Made by a program: the position numbers and the translations under genes. From Macrococcus epidermidis (GTDB taxonomy: Bacteria; Bacillota; Bacilli; Staphylococcales; Staphylococcaceae), in assembly GCF_003259695.1 (NCBI RefSeq), contig NZ_PZJH01000006.1, forward strand, positions 1 through 64,000: 64,000 nt of DNA. Reading direction: 5' to 3'. The notes under the pieces are model-generated. The model saw only the letters and a list, made by a program, of their open reading frames with translations. It did not search any database and was not told the origin of the DNA. This document shows, one piece after another, positions 1 through 8,581 of this stretch; position 1 is the first letter of the stretch, and each line of letters opens with the position of its first letter.

Positions 1-100
1 ACAAAAATTAGGCTACTTATCTCCGATAGAATATCGAAAACAAGCAGCCTAATTGAGATGCTTTTTTGTTATGTCTCAAATTAAGGGTTCAGCACCATTT
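1..100 (+). mobile_element. right end of an IS3-family insertion sequence (partial)
   Basis: The window opens inside an insertion sequence. The last transposase codons are followed by a T-rich stretch and by a sequence at about 74-100 containing TGTCTCAAATTAAGGGTTC, which resembles the terminal inverted repeat of IS3-group elements. The rest of the element lies outside the window, so its exact family and length cannot be given. The outer boundary near position 100 is an estimate. Confidence 0.55.
2..52 (+). CDS. IS3-family transposase (OrfB), C-terminal end only
   Basis: Frame 2 reads QKLGYLSPIEYRKQAA and then a TAA stop at 50-52. The LSP-EYR-Q pattern is the usual tail of IS3/IS150-group transposase OrfB proteins, just after the DDE integrase core. 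Only 16 codons are present, and the catalytic residues are upstream of the window. The family call rests on this short tail plus the inverted-repeat-like sequence that follows. Confidence 0.55.
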   Translation, partial: QKLGYLSPIEYRKQAA

Positions 101-172
101 TTAATATACTTTTTTTAATTTTCACTTCTTTCATATCATACTCCCTATATTAATTTTTTATTGTTATCAATA

Positions 173-502
173 TTACTTTTTCATAAATTCTTTCAGCACA
201 ACCGCATGATTATATTTTTCATCTTTAGCACCATATAGTAGTACAATTGTCCCTTTCATATCTTTGAGCTTTTTAACAGCATCATTATCTTTAAGTTCTT
301 CTTTATACTTTTTCTTAAAATCATCGAACTTGTCTGGATCATGATCAAACCACTTTCTAAGATCCGTACTCGGTGCAATATCTTTCAACCATTCATCTAA
401 TTTAGCATCTTCTTTACTTATCCCTCTCGGCCAAACACGATCAACTAACACACGTTTTCCTTTAGGAATATCTTCATCATAAATACGTGCAAGTTTGTAC
501 AT
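173..502 (-). CDS. DUF488 family protein
   Basis: A protein of about 109 residues that starts MYKLARIYD and contains the typical DUF488 block VLVDRVWPRGISKED near residues 20-35, followed by a W-F-HDP segment. DUF488 proteins are small soluble proteins of unknown biochemical function that are common in Bacillota. The ATG at 500-502 is chosen because an AGGTGATT ribosome binding site sits 6 bases upstream and overlaps the longer GTG start. The gene lies outside the island stack, just beyond the distal rpsI-type terminator, so it is probably the original chromosomal neighbour of rpsI. Confidence 0.8.
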   Translation of the reverse strand: MYKLARIYDEDIPKGKRVLVDRVWPRGISKEDAKLDEWLKDIAPSTDLRKWFDHDPDKFDDFKKKYKEELKDNDAVKKLKDMKGTIVLLYGAKDEKYNHAVVLKEFMKK

Positions 503-574
503 ATTAATCACCTCAAGTATAGATTTTATTATTGCTTATTCAAGCGTAACACTAAATCTATATTGAAATAAAAG

Positions 575-607
575 AAAACACCCTCCAACGAATACTGAAG
601 AGTGTTT
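575..607 (-). terminator. rpsI-type terminator to the left of att A
   Basis: An imperfect hairpin (AAACAC to GTGTTT with inner pairing) followed on the minus strand by a T-rich stretch. It sits about 85 bp downstream, in rpsI sense, of the outermost rpsI 3'-end copy. Similar hairpin-plus-spacer units accompany every other att copy, so this is probably the original chromosomal rpsI terminator. Confidence 0.6.
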
Positions 608-690
608 AAAGTTCTTATTGAACACAAATTGCTGACGCAATTTGCGTACCAAATCTGTAAGCGAACAAGTTCGCAACAGCTTTGGCAATA

Positions 691-750
691 TTAACGTTTT
701 GAGAACTGTGGTGAGTGACTGACGCTTTAAGACCTGGCTTCTTACGTTCA
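691..750 (-). repeat. att copy A: duplicated rpsI 3' end, outermost
   Basis: This copy begins TTAACGTTTTGAGAACTGTG, identical to the stop codon and last codons of rpsI at 25701. The central part reads GTGAGTGACTGACGCTTTAAG, one base shorter than the rpsI version and with several changes, so it would not encode the correct S9 tail. Copy B has the same altered centre. The copy marks the far boundary of the stacked islands. Confidence 0.85.
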
Positions 751-880
751 AAAAACTTTAGGATTTCGTATGGTTATATATACTGTCATAAGTCTTGATA
801 TTAAAGGATTTATGATTTTTTCGATTGCATAGAATTGCATCAAATATCACTTTGGGGTAACTAAATAAACTATTGGCTAG
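751..880. repeat. island distal-end repeat, copy A
   Basis: About 130 bp directly after att A (AAAAAACTTTAGGATTTCGTA..., then TTGATATTAAAGGATTT, GATTTTTTCGATTGCATAG and GGGGTAAC at 854-861). The same order recurs after att B, C and D. It ends with ATTGGCTAG, a weak match to the GCTGGCCGGC motif of the other copies. It does not code for protein and is probably the conserved attachment arm of this island family. Confidence 0.75.
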
Positions 881-897
881 TTGTTACTATATTATTT

Positions 898-1974
898 CTA
901 TCCCTTAGGTTTGGAATACTTATTCTCGTAAGGTATGCTTACTTTAAACTTTGTTCCATATCCTAATTTTGATTCTACTTCTACAGTACCTTCATGCATA
1001 GTTACAATACTTTTAACGATAGATAAGCCTAATCCTGTCCCTCCAGATGGGATAGATGTATCAGTACCTCTATAATATTGTTCAAATATACGATTCACTG
1101 CTTGTTGATTCATCCCATTCCCATTATCTATTATGCTTAATTCGATATAATTTGCATGTATAGAGGCATCAATAATAATTTTTGTCCCTTTTTGATTATG
1201 AGTCACTGCATTAATTATTAAATTTGTTATTGCACGTTGAAATAGTTTCTTATCTATACAACATATTATTTCATTCTCTAAATAATTAAATTCATAGATA
1301 TATTCTGGGTTCAATATTGCAATTTCTTTAATAATTACTTTTAAAAAATCTATTAAATTTATTTCTTCTTTTTTTACTATCATTAACTTATTTTGCTCTA
1401 TTTGAAATATTATAGTTAAATCACCAATCAAATCTTCAATATGTTCAGACTTAAGTTTAATCTGTTGTAGGAATTCTTTTTTTTCATCTTGATTCCAATT
1501 ATATTTTTCTTCTAAAAGCATAGTTGAGTATCCTGTAATATAAGTTAGAGGAGTCTTAATATCATGAGCAATGCCAGATGCCCAGTTATACCTCTCTTCT
1601 TCAAATTTTATTTTATTCAGTTCATTCTGTTGCAAAGTTGTCGCCAAATTCTCTAGATCTTCATAAACTTCTTTATATAAATATTTTGATAAGAATAAAT
1701 TACTTTTCTTATTGCTTGCAATATAATTACCTTCAGATAATTTATTTAAATTGTTTATGATATTAATGATAGGAACTGCAATATAATATCCATAAAATAT
1801 ACAATAAAGAACATACATGAAGAATGCTGCTACTGCTAAATTCTGATTATTTGGCACCTCACCATTAAAAATTAAAAAAGGTATAGCTGGAATAAATAAA
1901 GCAGTTAGTAACAAAATTTGTTGTGTAATAAAATGAACAATAAACTTGAAAGCTACTTTATTTCTCTTCAGCAT
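898..1974 (-). CDS. sensor histidine kinase, element I
   Basis: A membrane histidine kinase of about 358 residues. Two N-terminal membrane segments (about residues 8-70) are followed by a linker, the phosphoacceptor box GIAHDIKTPLTY, and the ATP-binding domain with N box NLIINAVTH and G boxes DNGNGM and GGTGLGLSIV. It would phosphorylate the response regulator encoded just upstream. The ATG at 1972-1974 is preferred because AAAGGAAG lies at a normal distance; longer starts overlap that site. It overlaps the restored reading frame of the regulator by 17 bases. The ABC genes in the same operon suggest sensing of a peptide antibiotic or envelope stress, which is inference. Confidence 0.85.
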   Translation of the reverse strand: MLKRNKVAFKFIVHFITQQILLLTALFIPAIPFLIFNGEVPNNQNLAVAAFFMYVLYCIFYGYYIAVPIINIINNLNKLSEGNYIASNKKSNLFLSKYLYKEVYEDLENLATTLQQNELNKIKFEEERYNWASGIAHDIKTPLTYITGYSTMLLEEKYNWNQDEKKEFLQQIKLKSEHIEDLIGDLTIIFQIEQNKLMIVKKEEINLIDFLKVIIKEIAILNPEYIYEFNYLENEIICCIDKKLFQRAITNLIINAVTHNQKGTKIIIDASIHANYIELSIIDNGNGMNQQAVNRIFEQYYRGTDTSIPSGGTGLGLSIVKSIVTMHEGTVEVESKLGYGTKFKVSIPYENKYSKPKG

Positions 1975-2679
1975 AATCATCTTCCTTTGGTGGAACAAAT
2001 TTATATCCAATGCCTCTCAAATTGACAATTGGTGAAGATTTATTTGTATTTAATCCAATTTTTTTCTTAATCTATTTATATGCACAGAAACTGTTTTTTC
2101 AACACCAAAATTATCCATCCCCCATACTTTGTAATAAATTTCAGATGTTGTAAATATTTGATTAGGATTTTTAATAAAGAATAATAGTAACTCATATTCT
2201 TTTGCTGGTAAACTAATACTTTTCTTATTTACAAATACTTCTCCAGCTTCTTCATCGATTATAAGATATCCATAATTATAATGCTTCAAATTATAATGTT
2301 GGTTATAACTTTCTTCTCTACGAAATTTTGCTTTAACACGTGCAACTATTTCTAATGGATTAAATGGTTTAGTTATATAGTCATCACCGCCAACAGTTAA
2401 ACCCGTTATTTTATCTAAATCACTTGATTTTGCAGTAAGGAAAATGATAGGAACGAATGATTGCATTCTTATCTTATTACAAAGTTCAAAACCATCCATA
2501 TCTGGTAACATAATATCTAGTAATATTAAATCTACTTTGTTATTTTGAATATATTCTAAAGTAGTTTTTCCGTCATGTTTACAAATAATTTTATTAAAAC
2601 CCTCTTTTTGAAATACTTTTTCTAGCATGAAAGTAAGACCTATCTCATCATCTACTATCAATATTTTATAATCTTTCAA
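1958..2679 (-). pseudogene. OmpR-family response regulator with frameshift near the C terminus
   Basis: The receiver domain is complete: KILIVDDE at the start, phosphoacceptor region LILLDIMLPDMDGF, and FLTAK and TKPFNPLE motifs. A winged-helix DNA-binding domain follows. The open frame stops at 2050 after HINRLRKKLD. Adding one A to the run of seven (plus-strand T at 2059-2065) restores a normal tail containing VNLRGIGYKFVPP and a stop at 1958, about 240 residues in all. As written, the protein lacks the last wing of the DNA-binding domain. This may be a sequencing error, slippage or real inactivation. Confidence 0.75.
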
Positions 2680-2688
2680 TCCTTACAC

Positions 2689-3618
2689 CTACCTAGTAAC
2701 ATCCTTTTTCTCAAAGTATATAATACTAATGATAATAAATACAATTACATATATGAATAGTGTCAATATAGCAAAAACTATATTAATATCATCATTTAAA
2801 TTTAAATGATATATAAATGAACTCATATCAATGTTTGGAACAGGAGTATACTTTAAAATGTCAATTTTTTCAGAAAGAGCTACTAAGCTATTTGAGGTAA
2901 TCATGATCAATAGTGATAATCCAACTGCCAACATACTACTTCTTAATAATGTTGAAATCATTAAACCTAATGAAACATAAAATATAATTGATACCAAACT
3001 TGATCCATAAAATTGCAATGTTAATTTTAACAAATTACCGTTATAAATTTCATTATTTTGATTAATAAATAAATTAGTTGATTCAAAATTAAATTGATTA
3101 GCAATCATAGAAGTTATTAATGTAACTACACCAATTATTATTAACAAAATAGTCGAGATTATAATTAAACTTATAAATTTACTTATAATAAATTGCCAAC
3201 GATGGTATGGACGAATTAATAAAAATTTAATTGTTTTATTCGAGAACTCGCTCGAAACAATATCTGAAGATAAGATTATCATCCCGATAATAACAAATTC
3301 AATTAGACCTGACGTTTTTAACATATCCTCAAATACATTTTCTTTGACGGGTGGGATGTTATTTTTTATTCGATATTCATTTATTTTCTTTTTATTTTCT
3401 ATATCTTTTTTAAGTATAGGATGAATATTATCAATAGTTAATTGCGTTTCATAATTCTTATTTTCTTGATTCAACTCAGATTTCCAATTGTCCGAATAAT
3501 TTGGTTGATATTGTGCAATGATACTTGCAATTGCAAAAACAATTAGAAAAATCAAGATAATCCATAACAATTTACGTGACTTCATTTTATATAGTTCATT
3601 TTTAATTAAAACTTTCAT
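2689..3618 (-). CDS. ABC-2 type transporter permease, element I
   Basis: A 309-residue membrane protein: a basic N terminus (NELYKMKSRKLLW), one membrane segment near residues 18-36, a hydrophilic loop of about 65 residues, then five further hydrophobic segments. This is the layout of BcrB-like and NatB-like ABC-2 permeases that pair with an adjacent ATPase in bacitracin or lantibiotic resistance. It overlaps the ATPase gene by 17 bases and ends 9 bases before the response regulator, so the genes are translationally linked. The substrate cannot be read from the sequence. Confidence 0.8.
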   Translation of the reverse strand: MKVLIKNELYKMKSRKLLWIILIFLIVFAIASIIAQYQPNYSDNWKSELNQENKNYETQLTIDNIHPILKKDIENKKKINEYRIKNNIPPVKENVFEDMLKTSGLIEFVIIGMIILSSDIVSSEFSNKTIKFLLIRPYHRWQFIISKFISLIIISTILLIIIGVVTLITSMIANQFNFESTNLFINQNNEIYNGNLLKLTLQFYGSSLVSIIFYVSLGLMISTLLRSSMLAVGLSLLIMITSNSLVALSEKIDILKYTPVPNIDMSSFIYHLNLNDDINIVFAILTLFIYVIVFIIISIIYFEKKDVTR

Positions 3619-4327
3619 GATATCCTCCTACAATTTCTCTATATTTCTTCTCTAAGTCAAACTGATCATTTAAAATCTCTTCTCTTCCAATTATTTTTCC
3701 ATTATCTAAAATAACAACTCTATCTGCTACCAAACTCATTTCAGTCAATAAATGACTTGATATTAAAATTGCAGTATTTTCTTTTTTGGCTAAATAATTC
3801 ATCAATAATCTAAATTCACTTATACCATCTGGATCTAATCCGTTGAGAGGTTCATCAAGTATTAATAATTTTGGTTGATGTAGTATCGCTTGTCCTATAC
3901 CTAAACGTTGTTTCATTCCTAAAGAATAATGTGCTACCTTTTGATGTATTTTATTATCTAATCTAACCAACTTTATGACATCTTGTATTCTTTCCTCAGT
4001 CACATTATCAAATTGATTTGCACAAAGTTTTAAATTTTCATATCCTGACAAATAATTATAAAAATCTGGATTTTCGATTATTGCACCAATATTTTTAACT
4101 GCTTCTTTAAAATTGGTATTAATACTGCTATTACAAATTTGGATTTCACCAGATGTTATTTTCGACAATCCTACTATCATTCTCATTGTCGTTGTCTTAC
4201 CTGCACCATTAGCACCTAAAAATCCAACAATTTCTCCTTCTTTTATATCAAAAGAAATATTTTGAATTAAGTGTGCACCTTTGACTATTTTATTTACTTC
4301 ATCTAATTTTAATACTGATTTATTCAT
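3602..4327 (-). CDS. ABC transporter ATP-binding protein, BcrA-like, element I
   Basis: A 241-residue ATPase with Walker A GANGAGKTTT (about residues 38-47), the family-typical VGLSKITSGEI, signature YSLGMKQRLGI, Walker B LLILDEPLNGLD and the switch histidine in ISSHLL. The GAIIENPDFYNYLSGYENL segment is typical of the BcrA bacitracin/lantibiotic subfamily. It is the first gene of the operon and has a strong AAGGAGGG site upstream. It would power the permease encoded next. Self-protection against a peptide antibiotic is the likeliest role by family, not shown directly. Confidence 0.85.
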   Translation of the reverse strand: MNKSVLKLDEVNKIVKGAHLIQNISFDIKEGEIVGFLGANGAGKTTTMRMIVGLSKITSGEIQICNSSINTNFKEAVKNIGAIIENPDFYNYLSGYENLKLCANQFDNVTEERIQDVIKLVRLDNKIHQKVAHYSLGMKQRLGIGQAILHQPKLLILDEPLNGLDPDGISEFRLLMNYLAKKENTAILISSHLLTEMSLVADRVVILDNGKIIGREEILNDQFDLEKKYREIVGGYHESFN

Positions 4328-4535
4328 TTTATTCCCTCCTTAAATTAATCTTAAAGTTTAAAAGTAAACAGAAGGTAAATTAATAGAAAATACTTACTAA
4401 ACAATGAAATGCTTTATCTTTTCACGAGGTTATAAGCACTTTAATAAGTATTAATGAATTTATACAATTTTGAATTTCAATGATTTTCAATAAATTGATT
4501 CAAAGGATATCAATTTATTATTTTTGAAACAAATA

Positions 4536-4565
4536 AGCACCCCCCAACATGAGTTGGAAAGTGCT
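4536..4565 (-). terminator. rpsI-type terminator to the left of att B
   Basis: The hairpin AGCAC...CAAC-ATGA-GTTG...GTGCT is followed on the minus strand by TTATTTG. The run AAGTGCTGTAAACG recurs beside att C, D and E. It would end transcription downstream of the B copy. Confidence 0.6.
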
Positions 4566-4604
4566 GTAAACGTATATTTTTTTGAAAAAAATTGCTGAAA
4601 CAAT

Positions 4605-4655
4605 TTGAGAACTGTGGTGAGTGACTGACGCTTTAAGACCTGGCTTCTTACGTTC
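4605..4655 (-). repeat. att copy B: duplicated rpsI 3' end, truncated
   Basis: It shares TTGAGAACTGTGGTGAGTGAC and the following 30 bases with copy A but lacks the TTAACG that holds the rpsI stop codon. The central one-base deletion relative to rpsI is the same as in A. This is probably an eroded site. Confidence 0.8.
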
Positions 4656-4770
4656 AAAAAACTTTAGGATTTCGTACAATTGTATATACTGTTGTAAGCC
4701 TTGATATTAAAGGATTTCTAATTTTTTCTATTGCATCGAATTGCATCAAATATCACTTAGGGGTAACTGA
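4656..4770. repeat. island distal-end repeat, copy B
   Basis: Same order of blocks as after att A, C and D: AAAAAACTTTAGGATTTCGTA, TTGATATTAAAGGATTTC, then a GATTTTTTCGATTGCAT-like block and GGGGTAAC. It stops before the GCTGGCC motif found at the inner edge of copies C and D. Confidence 0.75.
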
Positions 4771-4793
4771 ATCTATCAATATAAACACAAAAA

Positions 4794-4823
4794 AGCACGC
4801 TTTGGAATAATCCAAAGCGTGCT
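4794..4823 (-). terminator. rpsI-type terminator to the left of att C
   Basis: A perfect 13-bp stem, AGCACGCTTTGGA with TCCAAAGCGTGCT and a 4-base loop, followed on the minus strand by TTTTTTGTG. It is the strongest of the terminators in the stack. Confidence 0.8.
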
Positions 4824-4908
4824 GTAAACGTATTTTCAGTTGAACACAAATTGCTGACGCAATTTGCGAACTCCATCTGTAAGCGAATAAATTCGCAACA
4901 GCTGCAGC

Positions 4909-4970
4909 TTAACGTTTTGAGAACTGTGGTGAACGACGAGCGCCTTTAAGACCTGGCTTCTTACGTTCAA
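4909..4970 (-). repeat. att copy C: duplicated rpsI 3' end
   Basis: It reads TTAACGTTTTGAGAACTGTG followed by GTGAACGACGAGCGCCTTTA, exactly as in rpsI over the first 40 bases and more. It would encode the correct S9 tail. It is the best preserved of the inner copies and forms the boundary of elements II and III. Confidence 0.85.
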
Positions 4971-5111
4971 AAAACTTTAGGTTTTCGTACAGTTGTATAG
5001 ACTGTCGTAAGGCTTGATATTAAAGGATTTCTGATTTTTTCGATTGCATATAATTGCACCAAATATCACTCAGGGGTAACTAAAGGGTAACTAAATAAAC
5101 TGCTGGCCGGC
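4971..5111. repeat. island distal-end repeat, copy C, with GCTGGCCGGC motif
   Basis: About 140 bp repeated after att A, B and D. It contains GGGGTAAC at 5073-5080, a second GGGTAAC just after it, and GCTGGCCGGC at 5102-5111. The reverse complement of that last motif stands just before the integrase gene at 24188, which fits integrase or excisionase arm sites. Confidence 0.75.
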
Positions 5112-5116
5112 GGTAA

Positions 5117-6223
5117 TTATGTTTTTATAACTTCTGTATTAATCACAAAACTTACTACTGCTTTACCATCTTCATTATTAATAAATACATCACTATCAAA
5201 CTGTTTCAATACCTCACTTGCAAAATATAATCCAATTCCAGAGCCATTAGATTCCTTACTTTTTACACCCCATTCTTTTGCGGAATTAATTTCTTCTGAA
5301 CTAAATAATTTTCCATCATTGATTACAGAAAACTTCAAAGAATTGGTAGGAATGTATTGAAGCTTTACATAAACTATTTTATCTGAGTACTTTAAGGCAT
5401 TATTTATTAAGTTATCTATTACATGATATAGAATTTGACTATTTATAAAATATTTACTACTAAGAAATTCATCATCCATGTTTATATTCATTACTTTTGA
5501 TTTTAAAATATATTCATTATTATAATTTTTGTTCAAAATTTCTACTATATCTTTAATATTTATCAAATCAGTATTTTCAGGTAGCATATTAATATTATTA
5601 ATATGAATTTTTATTTGATCATTAACTCGATAAAGAGAATTGCTTATAATTTCACTTTCTTTACTAATTTTTTCTCTAATAATTTCATCAGGTAATTTAG
5701 ATTCATTAATTTTTCTTAATAATTCCGTATGGCCTTGCAATACAGTCAAAGGCGTCTTTAAATCATGCTCAAAAACTTCTAATTTCCTCTTGAAATTATT
5801 TTGAATTGTCAATTGTTCCTTAATATTACTTCGTAAAAAATCTTGAATTTCTTCTATTTCAGATATAATATCGTTGAATTCCTTAATATTCGTTTTTTCA
5901 ATCTTTTTGTTAAGATCTTTATCTTTTAATCCTTGTATAATATTATTCATGTGTATTATATTGTTTAGTATTTCTTTTTTATAAAAATATCTTGTTAAGA
6001 AGTATATAAAAAATAATGGTACGCAAATATTTATTAAAGTACTAGTTATCATAAATAAATAGTGTGTTTCTTCCCAAAAGTCTGGATAAAGGTAATGACC
6101 TATTTTCGAAAATTCTATTCTGTTCAATATGATTTGTAACAAAAAAATTGTTAAAATACTGACCAGTATTATTAATATATTCAACTTTTGAATCTTTTTT
6201 TTTATACTTTCTACGTTAACCAT
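5117..6223 (-). CDS. sensor histidine kinase, element III
   Basis: A 368-residue kinase with membrane segments at about residues 15-32 and 55-80, a coiled dimerisation region, phosphoacceptor box FEHDLKTPLTVL, N box VIDNLINNALKYSD and a glycine-rich box GSGIGLYFASE. The D box is weak (VINDGKLFSS), so activity might be unusual. It starts at ATG 6223 and overlaps the regulator gene by 13 bases. It is the last gene of the operon and shares little obvious sequence with the element I kinase, so the two modules were acquired independently. Confidence 0.85.
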   Translation of the reverse strand: MVNVESIKKKIQKLNILIILVSILTIFLLQIILNRIEFSKIGHYLYPDFWEETHYLFMITSTLINICVPLFFIYFLTRYFYKKEILNNIIHMNNIIQGLKDKDLNKKIEKTNIKEFNDIISEIEEIQDFLRSNIKEQLTIQNNFKRKLEVFEHDLKTPLTVLQGHTELLRKINESKLPDEIIREKISKESEIISNSLYRVNDQIKIHINNINMLPENTDLINIKDIVEILNKNYNNEYILKSKVMNINMDDEFLSSKYFINSQILYHVIDNLINNALKYSDKIVYVKLQYIPTNSLKFSVINDGKLFSSEEINSAKEWGVKSKESNGSGIGLYFASEVLKQFDSDVFINNEDGKAVVSFVINTEVIKT

Positions 6224-6879
6224 TTATAACCAACACCCCATTTGGTATCAATATATTCATATTCACTAAACTTACTAATCTTCTTTCTTACTTTTCTGAT
6301 ATGTTCCGAAATAACTTGTGTACTTCCTTGCTTATTTAAGTTTACTAAATCATATATTTGTTCTTTACTAAAATAGTAATTTGAGTTCAATGATAATAGC
6401 TTAATAATTTCAAACTCAATTTTAGTAAGATAAATAGGATTGTCATTAACTGATATTTCAAAAGCATCATAATCTATCACTAAGTCTTTATATCTTCTAA
6501 TATTATTTATGTGATTAATATCACTTTGTTGGTTAAGTATATTTTTAATCCTTACCACCAACTCTTCCATATAAAAAGGTTTAGCTATATAATCTTTTGC
6601 CCCTAATGAAAAACATTTCAAACGTGTATCTAAATTATCTTTTGCAGTTAAAAAAATTATAGGAATATCTGTAGATGAGATTTGCTCTGCAACAGTGAAA
6701 CCATCTACATAAGGCATTTTAATATCTAATATTATTAGATTGATACTACTATTCAGTTTTTCTATCGCTTCTCTTCCATTGTATGCAACTATTGTATTAA
6801 AACCTTCTAGAAATAAGCTTTCTTGTATGAAAGAAACTATATTTTCTTCATCATCTACAATCATAATATTATATGTCAT
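6211..6879 (-). CDS. OmpR-family response regulator, element III
   Basis: An intact 222-residue regulator: receiver motifs IMIVDDEEN, LIILDIKMPYVDGF (phosphoacceptor Asp), FLTAKD and AKPFYMEEL, then a winged helix ending IDTKWGVGYKW. It is the partner of the overlapping kinase gene and overlaps the permease gene upstream by 11 bases. It probably controls the ABC genes of its own operon. Confidence 0.88.
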   Translation of the reverse strand: MTYNIMIVDDEENIVSFIQESLFLEGFNTIVAYNGREAIEKLNSSINLIILDIKMPYVDGFTVAEQISSTDIPIIFLTAKDNLDTRLKCFSLGAKDYIAKPFYMEELVVRIKNILNQQSDINHINNIRRYKDLVIDYDAFEISVNDNPIYLTKIEFEIIKLLSLNSNYYFSKEQIYDLVNLNKQGSTQVISEHIRKVRKKISKFSEYEYIDTKWGVGYKWLT

Positions 6880-7494
6880 ATCTAAAACCTCTTTTAAGAT
6901 TTTTTATGTTTGGAATAATCACTATCAAGATTAGTATACTCATTATTAATTGTATATGTTTTACTTGAGTTGGAAAATTGAATGTTTCTGGAAATAGAAA
7001 CATAAATCCTAAATTTCTAAATCCTAAACAAATTAGAAAATATACTAATCCTAACATGTATCCATTTAAAAAATTATTGGTTAAAATACTTATTAATAAA
7101 CAAATTGAACCAATAAAAATTGTACTTGTAAATGCGATAAATATATCTGTTAATCTAACTTGAGAATTAAATATCACAAGCATAATATAAGCAAAGATAG
7201 ATAACAATAAAGTTACAACTAAAGTACTTACAGTTCTAAATACAAAAATATATTGATAATCATATTTTTTGTATTAATGAGTTCCGTGATATCATGATTT
7301 TTTTCGATTGAGAATAGCGTTGGAAATAGAACGATGCCCATAATACAAAAGAATAACTCTAAATATTGTATAACACGATCATGATTTAAATTAGATATAC
7401 CATTTAAGAACATACTAAATACAACAACGATGAAACAAACGATATAAAGGTTTAAAAGATTATTCTTTAAGTCTATTTCGAATAATTTTACCAC
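6869..7494 (-). pseudogene. ABC-2 type permease split by a frameshift, element III
   Basis: Two adjacent open frames (7228-7494 and 6869-7207) together make one membrane protein of about 208 residues with about six hydrophobic segments. The first frame ends in LINTKNMIINIF. Adding one A to the run of six (plus-strand T at 7265-7270) gives LINTKKYDYQYIFVFRTV and reads through to the second frame. As written the protein would be cut after about 88 residues. It overlaps the larger permease upstream by 35 bases. Confidence 0.7.
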
Positions 7495-8581
7495 CTGAAA
7501 TGACCCCCCTTCTTTTAATCCTAAATAAGTATATACTCATTATAAAAATGATTATGCTTACCATAAAATAGATAAATCTATTCATAATAAAATCATTAAA
7601 GTTATTATAAAAATGAATTGAATTAAATAGTGTATTATGTCTAGGGATATATAATGAACCATAAATCCCTTCTATACTTTTTGAACCTATATTTAAATTG
7701 ATGAACCATATAAAAATTTGAACAATACACCCTATAAATGAACTAAATAAAATAGTCAACATCATACCCATCGCACTTGAAAGCGTTATGATAGGTAAAG
7801 TCCATATGATAAGTATTTTATAAAATATTAAGAGGGATTGAATCGAGATAGAATGAACACTCGCAAGATTTATAACAAAATATATCGAAAATAGTAGCAC
7901 CGGTAAAAATGACAACAGTATTACAGTGATAAATCTTACACTTATTAATTTCAAAGATGATATTTTTTTAGGATAGATGCTTTCAAAAGCTTTACTCTTA
8001 CGATCTGATAAAAAAGTATATGCACCTAGAAAAAATGGTAAAATCCCTAAAACTATCCCCATTACATCCGAATAATAACGACTATATGCACCTAGATAAA
8101 GGTCATTGTTTTTTATCGATTGTTTCTCTGATTGGAGTTCTTGCTTATTCATCGCTTTCTTCGAGTATAAATGTATATTATCTTCAGAATAATTCGATCC
8201 TGAGCCTATATATTCTGATATAGCATTTTTATATTTGTTAAAATCGTTATAGTTTTTACTGCTTTTCATTTTGAGGAATATGTCTTTTACTTCTCTTAAT
8301 TCTTTTTTATTCAAGTTTTTTATTTTCAAAAATCCGAACTGATATGTTTTAAATTCATTACTTTTAATCTCTGTTTCCAAATCATCAATAATATTCTTTC
8401 GTATAATATTTTTATCATTTGTGTTCATAACGATTTCACCATCTTTGTAAATATCAGAATTAAGGTTAAAATCGATTATTTGTTGGCAGTTTAAAAACCC
8501 AAAAATAAAGATGAGTAGTACATAAAAAATATATGTTTTACTAGTCACTATCTTTTTCATTTCTAGAGGTAGAAGTTTCAT
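7460..8581 (-). CDS. ABC-2 type permease, large subunit, element III
   Basis: A 373-residue protein with one N-terminal membrane segment (residues 14-30), a hydrophilic extracellular region of about 140 residues, then five or six membrane segments from about residue 170. The layout matches ABC-2 permeases with a large first loop, as in peptide-sensing or peptide-exporting systems. It overlaps the ATPase gene by 4 bases (ATGA type) and the second permease by 35. The substrate is unknown. Confidence 0.8.
   Translation of the reverse strand: MKLLPLEMKKIVTSKTYIFYVLLIFIFGFLNCQQIIDFNLNSDIYKDGEIVMNTNDKNIIRKNIIDDLETEIKSNEFKTYQFGFLKIKNLNKKELREVKDIFLKMKSSKNYNDFNKYKNAISEYIGSGSNYSEDNIHLYSKKAMNKQELQSEKQSIKNNDLYLGAYSRYYSDVMGIVLGILPFFLGAYTFLSDRKSKAFESIYPKKISSLKLISVRFITVILLSFLPVLLFSIYFVINLASVHSISIQSLLIFYKILIIWTLPIITLSSAMGMMLTILFSSFIGCIVQIFIWFINLNIGSKSIEGIYGSLYIPRHNTLFNSIHFYNNFNDFIMNRFIYFMVSIIIFIMSIYLFRIKRRGVISGGKIIRNRLKE

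Larger units (their letters stand above)
691..4655. mobile_element. island element I between att A and att B (ABC/two-component cargo, no integrase)
   Basis: The element is bounded by rpsI 3'-end copies A and B. Its left end has the island distal-end repeat (about 751-890). Its right end has a terminator (4536-4565) that would follow the att copy in rpsI sense. The cargo is one minus-strand operon of ABC ATPase, ABC permease, response regulator and histidine kinase. No integrase is present, so movement would need an enzyme supplied by another element such as element IV. Confidence 0.7.
4605..4970. mobile_element. island element II: cargo-free remnant between att B and att C
   Basis: Only about 250 bp separate att B and att C. 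They hold the conserved distal-end repeat (4656-4770, including GGGGTAAC at 4760-4767) joined directly to the proximal terminator and spacer (4791-4908). There is no cargo and no coding frame that looks real. It looks like the two ends of an island fused by an internal deletion. Confidence 0.7.

Noticed and set aside
536-751. Open reading frame of 71 codons on the minus strand
   Set aside because: It runs across the terminator, spacer and att copy A, and similar short frames recur in the other copies only because the DNA is repeated.
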